A DNA stretch of 64,000 nt from AC-32 sp963772975 (GTDB taxonomy: Bacteria > Actinomycetota > Thermoleophilia > Gaiellales > Gaiellaceae), in assembly GCA_963772975.1 (NCBI GenBank), contig CAVYZH010000005.1, forward strand, positions 229,600 through 293,599. The letters run 5' to 3'. The translations under genes and the position numbers were made by a program. The notes beneath the pieces were generated by a model. That model did not search any database. It was not told the DNA's origin and was given only the letters and a program-made list of their open reading frames with translations. This document shows positions 51,981-61,011 of this stretch, one piece after another (within the stretch, counting starts at the first letter, position 1; every line of letters starts with the position of its first letter).

Positions 51981-53308
51981 TCATCGTCGACTCCGCGTTG
52001 AAGGCTCGCGAAGCCGAAGGGCGTCCGATCCGCGTCGGAATCGTCGGCGCCGGGTTCATGGGCCAGGGCCTGGCCAACCAGATCGTCAACAGCGTCCCCG
52101 GCATGCGCGTCGTCGCGATGTCGAACCGTCGGCCGGAGCGAGCCGGCGACGCTTTCCGCTACGCAGGCCTCGGGCCTGTCGTCGTCGACTCGCAGAACGC
52201 GTTCGACGACGCCGCGGCAGCCGGGGGTGCGGTCGTGACCGACGATCCGCTCCTGCTCTGTCGCAGCGAGCACGTCGACATGATCTGCGAGGTCACCGGC
52301 GCGGTCGAGCTCGGAGCGCGCGTCGCCCTCGAGGCGTTTGCACACGGCAAGGACGTGGTGCTGATGAACGCCGAACTCGAGGCGACGATCGGGCCAATCC
52401 TCGATGTCTACGCCGACCGGCACAACGTCATCCTTTCCGCCTGCGACGGCGACGAGCCGGGCGTCCAGCTCAACCTCTACCGCTGGGTGAAGGGCCTCGG
52501 GCTCGCGCCTCGCGTGATCGGCAACGTCAAGGGCCTGCAGGACCCCTACCGAAATCCGACCACGCAGAAGGAGTTCGCCGAGACGTGGGGCCAGAACCCC
52601 GCGATGGTCACATCGTTCGCGGACGGCTCGAAGATCTCGTTCGAGCAGGCGATCGTGGCGAACGCGACGGGCTTCAACGTGCAGCAGCGTGGGATGTCGC
52701 GCGGCCTCGAGTACCGCGACGATGTGATGACGATCGGTCGTCTCTACGACGTCGAGGAGGTGCGGGCGCTCGGCGGCGTCGTCGACTATGTCGTCGGCAC
52801 GCCTCTGACCAAGGTCTACGTGCTCGCGGAGCACGACGACCCGAAACAGCGGCACTACCTCAACCTCTACAAGATGGGCGAGGGCCCGCTCTACTCGTTC
52901 TTCATCCCCTATCACCTCGTCCACTTCGAGGTGCCGAACGCGATCGCCCGCGTCGCCCTCTTCCGCGACCCCGTCTCGCGAGCCCTGGCCGGGCCGGTCG
53001 TCGAAGTCTGCGCGGTCGCGAAGCGCGATCTCAGGTCCGGAGAGACGCTCGACGACTACGGCGGGTACATGACGTACGGAGAGGCCGCGGGCGTCGAGGA
53101 GATGAGCTCGGGACGCTATCTCCCGGAGGGGCTCGTCGAGGGGTGCGTCCTCCGCCGGGACGTCGCGAAGGACCACGTGCTGACGTACGACGACGTGGAG
53201 CTCCCGCCGGGCAGGCTCGCCGACGGCCTGCGAGCTGAGCAGTACGAGCGTTTCCGCGGCGAGACCTGGCTCGCCGACATCGTGGCGCGCGAGAAGACGT
53301 CGGTCTGA
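51977..53308 (+). CDS. NAD(P)-dependent oxidoreductase with C-terminal SAF domain
   Basis: The start is set at CTG 51977, overlapping the rfbC stop. GGAGGT at 51965-51970 has ideal spacing to it and the product then opens LIIVDSALKAREAEGRPIRV, leading into GIVGAGFMGQGLANQIVNSV; a TTG at 51998 is the first ordinary start. The Rossmann fold includes GKDVVLMNAELEATIGPILD. The end is an SAF-like domain with GETLDDYGGYMTYGEAAGVE. It resembles the homoserine-dehydrogenase-like sugar-pathway enzymes encoded next to rfbC in many polysaccharide clusters. The reaction is not established. It is last in the operon and convergent with the glycosidase gene. Confidence 0.75.
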   Translation: MIIVDSALKAREAEGRPIRVGIVGAGFMGQGLANQIVNSVPGMRVVAMSNRRPERAGDAFRYAGLGPVVVDSQNAFDDAAAAGGAVVTDDPLLLCRSEHVDMICEVTGAVELGARVALEAFAHGKDVVLMNAELEATIGPILDVYADRHNVILSACDGDEPGVQLNLYRWVKGLGLAPRVIGNVKGLQDPYRNPTTQKEFAETWGQNPAMVTSFADGSKISFEQAIVANATGFNVQQRGMSRGLEYRDDVMTIGRLYDVEEVRALGGVVDYVVGTPLTKVYVLAEHDDPKQRHYLNLYKMGEGPLYSFFIPYHLVHFEVPNAIARVALFRDPVSRALAGPVVEVCAVAKRDLRSGETLDDYGGYMTYGEAAGVEEMSSGRYLPEGLVEGCVLRRDVAKDHVLTYDDVELPPGRLADGLRAEQYERFRGETWLADIVAREKTSV

Positions 53309-53345
53309 CTACGGCCCGTCGCCGGCGCTCGTCGCGCCGCGCGGC

Positions 53346-54764
53346 TCAGGGCGACGTGAGCACGAGTAGCCAGTCGGGGTCGCCCAGGCTGTTCTTCCCC
53401 CGCGGGGTGAGACGCACGATCCCGGTGTTCGGGCGCGTGCTGCCGGGCGCCAGACGGAAGCGGCCGTTCGTGGGATCGAACCACCGCACGCGCACCTTGC
53501 CTGCGAATCGGCCGAAGTTCACGGAAACCGTTCCGCCGGCCGGGAGATACGCCAGTGCCAGCCTGCCGTTCGGCGTCGCGGCGGCCGCGACGTAGTTGTT
53601 CGAGGCGACGTTGCTCTTGCCGTCGTAGGTGCCGTAACCGCCCGTGACGACGCGGTGCCTGAAGTCGGGGACGAGGCGGAACCACGGCAACTGCTCGAGC
53701 AGCCGCGTGAGGTACCCGAACTGGTCGCTGCCCGAGGTGTCGAGGTGGTCCTGCCACTTGGAGAGGAATTGCCAGGTGTAGTGGTTGCCGTAGAACTGCC
53801 CTGCGGCACCGCTCAGCGCGCTCCAGTACTCCTGGCGCCGGAGGACATTCGGGGTTCCGGGAGAGATCGACGATGAGTTCTGCTCGAACTCGTAGCCCGC
53901 CTCCTGCATGTAGACCGGCATGAACTTCTTCCGCCGGTATTCCCGCAAGACACGGGCGTAGGTCGCGTGGTACGTGTACGCGCCGTCGAGCCCGATGGTC
54001 GACCGCCAGCGTGAGTCGTCGAGCGAGCCGCTGTCGAAGTAGTTCAGTTCGAGCGTCTGGAGGTGCCGAGGATGCGTCGAGCGGATTCCGCGGGCGACGG
54101 CGAGGACAACGGCATCGTCGGACGCATCCTGCCACGACTGGAAGTCGTTGCCGTTCCACCACACGATGTTTCCGAACCGCTTGTACCGCTTCCCGAGGAA
54201 TCGGCCGTACGCCCGATCCTTCACGACCCCGTTCTTTTGGAGGACGTCGAGCCAGCCTCCGGTCTCGATCGGGTCGAGGAAGACGACGATGTGGTGGCGG
54301 CCGGCGAGCCGGATCATCGCGTCAGCCCGTCTGAAGTACGCAGGATTCGGTTTCGAGAGGTCGCCGACGGAGCGGAACGGGTTGATCCCGTCGTAGGTCG
54401 CGCCGTCGCGCCTGCAGCCCGTGTACGTCACGCAGAGCAGGTTGACCCACATCGCGTTGAAGCCCGCCTTCTCGCGGTCGGCCAGGTAGGTCTCCGCATC
54501 CTTCAGGCTCAGATCTCCGATCAGCGCCTGGGGCGAGTCGCCCACGACGAGGAACGGCTTGCCGCGCTGGTCTACGAGATACCGCCGATTCCTGGAGACC
54601 TTGAGTGGGAACAGGAATGCGCGCTGCGCCGCCGCCGCACGCGTGCTTCCGTGGTGCAGGGCGGCGGGTCCGCTCGGGGTGTCGACCATGAACAGGAGCG
54701 TGAGCAACGACACGCCCACGACGAGTGTCGGGAGGATCGATCGCGGCCGGAGCCGCACCCTCAC
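53346..54764 (-). CDS. Secreted glycoside-hydrolase-like protein (DUF4038/apiosidase-like)
   Basis: The start is set at GTG 54764, overlapping the stop of the giant gene (GTGA). The N-terminal hydrophobic segment (ILPTLVVGVSLLTLLFMVDT) is a signal or anchor. The catalytic region resembles the apiosidase-like TIM-barrel: RRYLVDQRGKPFLVVGDSPQ, KAGFNAMWVNLLC and RFGNIVWWNGNDFQSWQDA. A C-terminal beta domain (YLPAGGTVSVNFGRFAGKVR, WFDPTNGRFR) matches the collagen-binding-like end of the same family. It should cleave or bind an extracellular glycan. An earlier open frame (to 55544) is only the shadow of the neighbouring gene. Confidence 0.75.
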   Translation of the reverse strand: MRVRLRPRSILPTLVVGVSLLTLLFMVDTPSGPAALHHGSTRAAAAQRAFLFPLKVSRNRRYLVDQRGKPFLVVGDSPQALIGDLSLKDAETYLADREKAGFNAMWVNLLCVTYTGCRRDGATYDGINPFRSVGDLSKPNPAYFRRADAMIRLAGRHHIVVFLDPIETGGWLDVLQKNGVVKDRAYGRFLGKRYKRFGNIVWWNGNDFQSWQDASDDAVVLAVARGIRSTHPRHLQTLELNYFDSGSLDDSRWRSTIGLDGAYTYHATYARVLREYRRKKFMPVYMQEAGYEFEQNSSSISPGTPNVLRRQEYWSALSGAAGQFYGNHYTWQFLSKWQDHLDTSGSDQFGYLTRLLEQLPWFRLVPDFRHRVVTGGYGTYDGKSNVASNNYVAAAATPNGRLALAYLPAGGTVSVNFGRFAGKVRVRWFDPTNGRFRLAPGSTRPNTGIVRLTPRGKNSLGDPDWLLVLTSP

Positions 54765-57700
54765 GGCAGGAGCCCGTAGGCCGTCAGCTGGGTCGTGCCG
54801 GCGACGAAGACCTTGCCGTTGGCGATGAGGGGCGGGTTGAACTTCGCCGCCACGTCGAGCGTGTCGCGCGAGCCCGCCTGAGAGCTGTCGTAGAGCTCGC
54901 TGAGCGTCCCGCTCGACGAGCTCGCGTTGTAGGCGTAGAGCACGCCGGGATTCGCCCCGTTCCGCTGAACCGCCCAGATGATCCCGGTGGACGACCCATT
55001 CGCCGACGCCGCCATGGCGCCGCCGCGGTCGGGGAAGATCGCCGAGGACCGCACCGCGGCCGACGTCGAGAGCAGCCCGTTCGTGACGGTGAAGCCCTGC
55101 AGGTTGTCGCCGTTGGGGATGAAGTAGACGATGCCGTTGAGGTAGATCGGCGCGCTGAAGTTGCCCGGTTCCGAGCCCTGCTGGCCGTTCGGCGGGAAGA
55201 TGTTCGGCAGCGTCTGGACGATGTTGTTCGTCGTCGTGTTGTACTTGCCCATGTTGTCGCGGTCCACGAGGTAGATCGTCCCGTCCTTCCCCGAGCTGAC
55301 CATCTCGTGCGGGTGGGTGCCGGGCTGGTCCGGCAGGAGCAGCGCTCCGCCGGAGCCGAGATCGTGGTTCGCGGAGTCGAGCGCGGCCTGGTTGAACGGC
55401 GTGAAGGAGTCGGAGACGGCTCCGCTGGTCGACATCCTGATGTAGCTGTCGCCCCAGCTGGAGCTCCCGTCGAACGGCCCGTCGCCGGTGACGAAATACA
55501 GACTGTTGGTGGCGTCGCTGGCGATCCCGTCGCCGCCCATCCACACGCCTGCGCTGTCGGTGTTCGGCGAGAGGCAGACGGCGAGCGTCCGCTGGAGCGT
55601 CGAAGCGTTGTAGCCGAAGATCCAGCCGTGGTACGGCTGGATGTCGCCGTGACTCGAGAAGGCGAAGTAGATGTTGCCGTTCAGCAGAAGCAGCGCCGTG
55701 TGCTGGTTCTCGCGGAGTGGCAGGAACGGCAGGACGCCGCCGGACGAGCCGGCGCCGGTTCCTGGCACGCTCGCCTGAATGACGACCGGGCCGCCGAACT
55801 TCTCGGCGCCGGTGGCGAGATCGAGCGCGTGCAGCCGGATGACGTAGTTCGTGCTGCCGCCGACGACCTCCTTGGTCGCGGCGACCACATAGAGCGTGTT
55901 GGTCGCGTGATCGATCACAGGGGTCCCCGTGATGCCGATCTCAGGCGCGATGTCGCAACACTCACCGGTATCGCCTGCCGGCACGGTCGTGATGCCGTTC
56001 GCGGGATCGATGAAGCTGTCTTTCCAGATCGGCGTCGTCGAGCGCCCGTCGGCGTCGAACGCATAGACGCTGTCGTGCTCGGTGGCGACATAGACGACGT
56101 TGTGCGGCCCGTCGGCGGGAATCGACACGTTCTCGCCGTAGAGGGGCGCGGCATAGGCGATCCCGTCGAGCGGCCGCGAGTAGAGCTTCCCGAAGCTGGA
56201 CGAGTTGACGTTCGACGGCGTGAGGACCGTCTCGCTGAGGTTCACGCCGGTGCGCAGGTTGTCGTCGTGGTAGGTGAACATGCCCGGGTAGTTCGTGATG
56301 TACGCAGCGGCGCTGACGCTTTGGCTCTGATCCGTGGTCGTCGCGGTAATCGTGTGGGTGCCGGTCGCTGCCGGGGCCGTGTAGACGCCCCCGGTCGTGA
56401 TCATCCCCGTTGCGGTTGAGCCTCCGGAGACTCCGTCAACCGACCATGTCACCTGCGCCGAGCCGGCGCCGGGAATGAAGGCGGTGTACTGCTGGGTCTG
56501 ACCGGGAGTGAGCGCGACACGGCGCGGGCTCAGCAGGATTCCGGTAAACGCGGTCGCGGGATCCGAGTACGGTCCAAGGGTTCCGCGCGAATCGACGGCC
56601 CGAACGCGATAGACGTAGGTCGTCCCGGGCGTAAGACCTGTGTCGGAGTACGCGGTCCCTATCGGCGCCGCGATCTGGGTGAAGTTCGTGCAGCCAGCGC
56701 TTTGGCAGCGCTCGAGCCGGTATCCCGTGACGCCCGCGCTGTCGGTCGAAGCGCTCCAGGTGAGGTTGACCTGCGTCGTGCTGACCGCCGTCGCCGTAAG
56801 GTTCGTGGGAGTCGACGGGACGACGCCGACCGCCGTGTTCATGTCGGACTGGATCTGGGCAGCGGTCAGCGCCTTGTTGTAGATCCGCACCTCGTCGATC
56901 AGACCGTTGAAGTACTGGCCGTAGAACGGGTCGCTGCCGAGCGTGAGCGCGTTGGTCGAGCTGGTGATGAGGCCGGTGTGGGCGACGCTGTCGACCATCG
57001 CGCCGTTGAGGTAGAGGCGCACCGTCGAGCCGTCGTAGGTGATGGCCAGGTGGGACCAAGTGCTCACGGGTAGCCCACTGCCGGTGAAGACCTGGCCGTA
57101 GCTGCCGCCGATGATGCCGCCGCCGCCGGCAGCCGAGCCGTGGTCGGTGGTGCCCATCATGAAGTATTCGTCGTTGCCCTTCTCGATCACGTCGCGCCAG
57201 GCGCTGGAGACGGTGGCCGGGTCGACCCAGGCCTCGAGGGTCATCCCCGAGCTCAGCTGCAGGGGGCTGCTGTTGGGAATCGTGACCCTGCTGCTCGTTC
57301 CGTTGAACGAGAGCGCGCCGCCGAATTTGCCGGCGGTCGACCAGGTCGCGCCTGAGATCGTGCCGGTGTTGCCGTTCCCCGATGCATCGGAGACCGTAGT
57401 CCCGGAGCCCTCTTCGAATCCGTACGCCGCGACGAGCCCGGAGGGCGCGGCGGGAGTGCTGGCGGTGGCGACGTTGCTAACTGGGCCGAGATTGCTCGAC
57501 GTGTCGATGGCCCGGACCTGGTAGCTGTAGCTGGTGGACGGGGAAACGGTCGTGTCCTGGTACGTCGTCCCCGTCCCGCTCAGCTGGACCAGATGCGAGA
57601 AGTCGGTGCAGCCGACCCCCGCGCAGCGGTCGATCCTATAGCCGCCAATGCCGACGTCGTCGGTCGCAGCACCCCAGCTGAGGTCGATCTCGCTCGAGCT

Positions 57701-60343
57701 GGCGGCGGTAGCGGTGGGCGTGCCGGGCGCCGTGGGCGGCTGGGTGTCGCTCCCCTGCGTCGTGCCTGAGGCGATGTTCCCGTACGGGCCCGGGTTGTTC
57801 GAGGTGTCGACCGCGCGCACCTCGTAGCTGTAGCTGGTCGAGGCGCTCAGGCCCGTGTTCTGGAAGCTCGTGGTGGTGCCGTTGCTCGTCGTGCCGACCT
57901 GGCTGAAGTTGCTGCAGCCTGGGCCCTGGCAGCGCCAGATCTGGTAGTTGGCGATGCCGACGTTGTCGGTCGCCGCGCCCCAGCTGAGGTCGATCTCGGC
58001 TGAGCTGGCGGCGGTGGCGGTGAGGGTGCCGGGCGCGGTCGGCGGCTGGGTGTCGACGGTCTTGGTCGTCCCGCTGGCGGTGTTGCTATACGGACCGGGG
58101 TTGTTGGAGGTGTCGACCGCGCGCACCTCGTAGCTGTAGCTGGTCGAGGCGCTCAGGCCCGTGTTCTGGAAGCTCGTGGTGGTGCCGTTTGCCGTCGTGC
58201 CGACCTGGCTGAAGTTGCTGCAGCCTGGGCCCTGGCAGCGCCAGATCTGGTAGTTGGCGATGCCGACGTTGTCGGTCGCCGCGCCCCAGCTGAGGTCGAT
58301 CTCGGCCGAGCTGGCGGCGGTGGCGGTGAGGGTGCCGGGCGCCGAGGGCGGAGTCGTGTCCGGCGTACCACTGACCGCGGTCGTCATGTCGGTTTGGATG
58401 GCCGCGGCCGAGAGCGCGCTGTTGTAGATGCGGATGTTGTCGATCAGGCCGTTGAAGTACTGGCCGTAGAGGGGATCGCTGCCGAGGGTGAGCGCGTTGG
58501 TGGAGCTGGTGATGGTGCCGGTGTGGGCGAGGCTCGCCACCTGGGTGCCGTTCAAGTAGAGGCGTTCGGTAGCGCCGTCGTAGGTGAGGGCGAGGAACGA
58601 CCAACTGTTGGCGGCCAGGGGGCTGGTGGCGAAGACCTGGCCGTAGCTGCCGCCGATGATGCCGCCGCCGCCCGCGGCCGAGGAGTGGTCGGTGGTGCCC
58701 ATCAGGAAGTAGTTGTCGTTGCCCTTTTCGATCACGTCGCGCCAGGCGCTGGAGACGGCGGCCGGGTTGACCCACGCCTCCAAGGTCATCCCGCTCGAGA
58801 GCTGCAGCGAGCTGGCGTTGGCGATCGTCACCCGGCTGGAGGAGCCGTTGAACGACAACGCCGATCCGTACTTGCCGGCACTCGTCCAGGTCGCGCCCGA
58901 GATCGTGCCGGCGTTGCCGTTCCCCGACGCATCGCTGACGGTGCTGCCTGACCCCTCGTCGAAGGCGTACGCCGCCACCAAGCCGGAAGGAGCTGCCGAC
59001 GTGCTGGCGCTGCTGGTGTTGCCGTAGGGGCCGGGGTTCGTCGAGGTGTCCACGGCCCGCACCTCGTAGCTGTAGCTGGTCGAGGCGCTCAGGCCCGTGT
59101 TCTGGAAGCTCGTGGTGGTGCCGTTGCTCGTCGTGCCGACCTGGCTGAAGTTGCTGCAGCCTGGGCCCTGGCAGCGCCAGATCTGGTAGTTGGCGATGCC
59201 GACGTTGTCGGTCGCCGCGCCCCAGCTGAGGTCGATCTCGGCTGAGCTGGCGGCGGTGGCGGTGAGGGTGCCGGGCGCGGTCGGCGGCTGGGTGTCGACG
59301 GTCTTGGTCGTCCCGCTGGCGGTGTTGCTATACGGACCGGGGTTGTTGGAGGTGTCGACCGCGCGCACCTCGTAGCTGTAGCTGGTCGAGGCGCTCAGGC
59401 CCGTGTTCTGGAAGCTCGTGGTGGTGCCGTTTGCCGTCGTGCCGACCTGGCTGAAGTTGCTGCAGCCTGGGCCCTGGCAGCGCCAGATCTGGTAGTTGGC
59501 GATGCCGACGTTGTCGGTCGCCGCGCCCCAGCTGAGGTCGATCTCGGCCGAGCTGGCGGCGGTGGCGGTGAGGGTGCCGGGCGCCGAGGGCGGAGTCGTG
59601 TCCGGCGTACCACTGACCGCGGTCGTCATGTCGGTTTGGATGGCCGCGGCCGAGAGCGCGCTGTTGTAGATGCGGATGTTGTCGATCAGGCCGTTGAAGT
59701 ACTGGCCGTAGAGGGGATCGCTGCCGAGGGTGAGCGCGTTGGTGGAGCTGGTGATGGTGCCGGTGTGGGCGAGGCTCGCCACCTGGGTGCCGTTCAAGTA
59801 GAGGCGTTCGGTAGCGCCGTCGTAGGTGAGGGCGAGGAACGACCAACTGTTGGCGGCCAGGGGGCTGGTGGCGAAGACCTGGCCGTAGCTGCCGCCGATG
59901 ATGCCGCCGCCGCCCGCGGCCGAGGAGTGGTCGGTGGTGCCCATCAGGAAGTAGTTGTCGTTGCCCTTTTCGATCACGTCGCGCCAGGCGCTGGAGACGG
60001 CGGCCGGGTTGACCCACGCCTCCAAGGTCATCCCGCTCGAGAGCTGCAGCGAGCTGGCGTTGGCGATCGTCACCCGGCTGGAGGAGCCGTTGAACGACAA
60101 CGCCGATCCGTACTTGCCGGCACTCGTCCAGGTCGCGCCCGAGATCGTGCCGGCGTTGCCGTTCCCCGACGCATCGCTGACGGTGCTGCCTGACCCCTCG
60201 TCGAAGGCGTACGCCGCCACCAAGCCGGAAGGAGCGCTAGTCGACGCGCTCGTGAGCAGGAGCGCAACTAGCGCCGCAGCCCCGGCAAGGCCCGCGACAC
60301 GTACGGCCTGGCCGACCAGGGGCCGGCGGCGTCTCGCCGTCAT
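54761..60343 (-). CDS. Giant secreted protein: LamG and FN3 repeats with C-terminal beta-propeller
   Basis: The 1,860-residue product has an N-terminal basic/hydrophobic export segment (RVAGLAGAAALVALLLTSAS). Then alternate three LamG domains (each GLVAAYxFxEGSG, SFNGxSSRVTI, EAWVxPA) and six FN3 domains (APGTLTATAASSAEIDLSW, YxIxRCxGxGCxxFSQ). An Ig-like linker (ALTPGQTQQYTAFIPGAG) leads to a ~510-residue PQQ-type propeller (NVVYVATEHDSVYAFDADG, HEMVSSGKDGTIYLVDRDNM). It is probably a wall-associated adhesin or enzyme. A 1,178-bp internal segment is duplicated exactly. It overlaps PIG-L upstream (ATGA) and the glycosidase downstream, so three genes form an operon. Confidence 0.85.
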   Translation of the reverse strand: MTARRRRPLVGQAVRVAGLAGAAALVALLLTSASTSAPSGLVAAYAFDEGSGSTVSDASGNGNAGTISGATWTSAGKYGSALSFNGSSSRVTIANASSLQLSSGMTLEAWVNPAAVSSAWRDVIEKGNDNYFLMGTTDHSSAAGGGGIIGGSYGQVFATSPLAANSWSFLALTYDGATERLYLNGTQVASLAHTGTITSSTNALTLGSDPLYGQYFNGLIDNIRIYNSALSAAAIQTDMTTAVSGTPDTTPPSAPGTLTATAASSAEIDLSWGAATDNVGIANYQIWRCQGPGCSNFSQVGTTANGTTTSFQNTGLSASTSYSYEVRAVDTSNNPGPYSNTASGTTKTVDTQPPTAPGTLTATAASSAEIDLSWGAATDNVGIANYQIWRCQGPGCSNFSQVGTTSNGTTTSFQNTGLSASTSYSYEVRAVDTSTNPGPYGNTSSASTSAAPSGLVAAYAFDEGSGSTVSDASGNGNAGTISGATWTSAGKYGSALSFNGSSSRVTIANASSLQLSSGMTLEAWVNPAAVSSAWRDVIEKGNDNYFLMGTTDHSSAAGGGGIIGGSYGQVFATSPLAANSWSFLALTYDGATERLYLNGTQVASLAHTGTITSSTNALTLGSDPLYGQYFNGLIDNIRIYNSALSAAAIQTDMTTAVSGTPDTTPPSAPGTLTATAASSAEIDLSWGAATDNVGIANYQIWRCQGPGCSNFSQVGTTANGTTTSFQNTGLSASTSYSYEVRAVDTSNNPGPYSNTASGTTKTVDTQPPTAPGTLTATAASSAEIDLSWGAATDNVGIANYQIWRCQGPGCSNFSQVGTTSNGTTTSFQNTGLSASTSYSYEVRAVDTSNNPGPYGNIASGTTQGSDTQPPTAPGTPTATAASSSEIDLSWGAATDDVGIGGYRIDRCAGVGCTDFSHLVQLSGTGTTYQDTTVSPSTSYSYQVRAIDTSSNLGPVSNVATASTPAAPSGLVAAYGFEEGSGTTVSDASGNGNTGTISGATWSTAGKFGGALSFNGTSSRVTIPNSSPLQLSSGMTLEAWVDPATVSSAWRDVIEKGNDEYFMMGTTDHGSAAGGGGIIGGSYGQVFTGSGLPVSTWSHLAITYDGSTVRLYLNGAMVDSVAHTGLITSSTNALTLGSDPFYGQYFNGLIDEVRIYNKALTAAQIQSDMNTAVGVVPSTPTNLTATAVSTTQVNLTWSASTDSAGVTGYRLERCQSAGCTNFTQIAAPIGTAYSDTGLTPGTTYVYRVRAVDSRGTLGPYSDPATAFTGILLSPRRVALTPGQTQQYTAFIPGAGSAQVTWSVDGVSGGSTATGMITTGGVYTAPAATGTHTITATTTDQSQSVSAAAYITNYPGMFTYHDDNLRTGVNLSETVLTPSNVNSSSFGKLYSRPLDGIAYAAPLYGENVSIPADGPHNVVYVATEHDSVYAFDADGRSTTPIWKDSFIDPANGITTVPAGDTGECCDIAPEIGITGTPVIDHATNTLYVVAATKEVVGGSTNYVIRLHALDLATGAEKFGGPVVIQASVPGTGAGSSGGVLPFLPLRENQHTALLLLNGNIYFAFSSHGDIQPYHGWIFGYNASTLQRTLAVCLSPNTDSAGVWMGGDGIASDATNSLYFVTGDGPFDGSSSWGDSYIRMSTSGAVSDSFTPFNQAALDSANHDLGSGGALLLPDQPGTHPHEMVSSGKDGTIYLVDRDNMGKYNTTTNNIVQTLPNIFPPNGQQGSEPGNFSAPIYLNGIVYFIPNGDNLQGFTVTNGLLSTSAAVRSSAIFPDRGGAMAASANGSSTGIIWAVQRNGANPGVLYAYNASSSSGTLSELYDSSQAGSRDTLDVAAKFNPPLIANGKVFVAGTTQLTAYGLLP
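57816..58993 (-). repeat. 1,178-bp in-frame tandem duplication (second copy 59058-60235)
   Basis: The segment encoding one LamG domain and two FN3 domains recurs at an offset of 1,242 bp (414 codons). By eye the two copies are identical. It is in frame, so it adds whole domains. Long identical repeats are also common assembly trouble spots. Confidence 0.85.
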
Positions 60344-60993
60344 GCCGCCAGCGCAACCTTCCGCGCGGTGAACGCTTCGGCGAATCGGTCAGGCGCGACT
60401 GCCTCCATGCCCCGCAGGCGCATCAACCCGCGGAACGTTTCGCGGTCGAACCAGTGCCGTCCGCTCTGTGTTCGAAAATTCTTCTCGAGGAGGTCGAGCT
60501 TCCGCTCCACGTCGTCCTCGGTCAGCGGAACGAAGAGGTTTGGTCGCCCGAGGTCACCGTCGACCTTCGGTATCTCGTATTCGAGGATCAGGTGATTCCG
60601 GAAGGTGTTCCACGTGAGCTCGCAGGCGAGTCGGTGATCCTGGTGGAAGTCGTAGCTGGCATGGGTGAACACGACCTGCGGATCGACACGGAGCTTCAGC
60701 TCCTCGAAGACGTCTTTGACCTCGCTGCCGCAATAGGGAAGGAATCCATCGCGAAAGTTGTGAACGTCGACCCGCAGTTCGGCCACGGACTCGCCGAGGA
60801 ACGCGTCGGCGCTCGACCGCGCTTCGGCCTCGCGCTCGTCCAGCGCCGAGAGGACGAGCCAGTCCACCTCGAGCTCGGGGCTCGAACGCGCGAGCGCGAG
60901 CAGAGTCCCCCCGCAACCGATCTCGATGTCGTCCGCGTGACAGCCGATGACGAGGATTCGGCGGACCGGCGTTGCTGTCGAGAGCATCAGCAC
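60340..60993 (-). CDS. PIG-L family N-acetylsugar deacetylase
   Basis: The 217-residue product has ILVIGCHADDIEIGCGGTLL, a variant of the zinc-site HPDD motif with Ala in place of Pro, and DFHQDHRLACELTWNTFRNH with the second HxxH site. These metalloenzymes deacetylate N-acetylglucosamine-type sugars on lipids or nucleotide carriers. It shares a four-base overlap with the giant LamG gene and lies 18 bp downstream of rfbF, which suggests one transcript. It may deacetylate the sugar product made here. Confidence 0.85.
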   Translation of the reverse strand: MLMLSTATPVRRILVIGCHADDIEIGCGGTLLALARSSPELEVDWLVLSALDEREAEARSSADAFLGESVAELRVDVHNFRDGFLPYCGSEVKDVFEELKLRVDPQVVFTHASYDFHQDHRLACELTWNTFRNHLILEYEIPKVDGDLGRPNLFVPLTEDDVERKLDLLEKNFRTQSGRHWFDRETFRGLMRLRGMEAVAPDRFAEAFTARKVALAA

Positions 60994-61011
60994 GCTGAAA
61001 GTGAGCGGCGC

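Noticed and set aside
54765..55544. N-terminal extension of the glycosidase-like protein
   Set aside because: The segment is an Arg/Gln-rich shadow of the propeller gene; the GTG at 54764 with a following hydrophobic helix is the sensible start.
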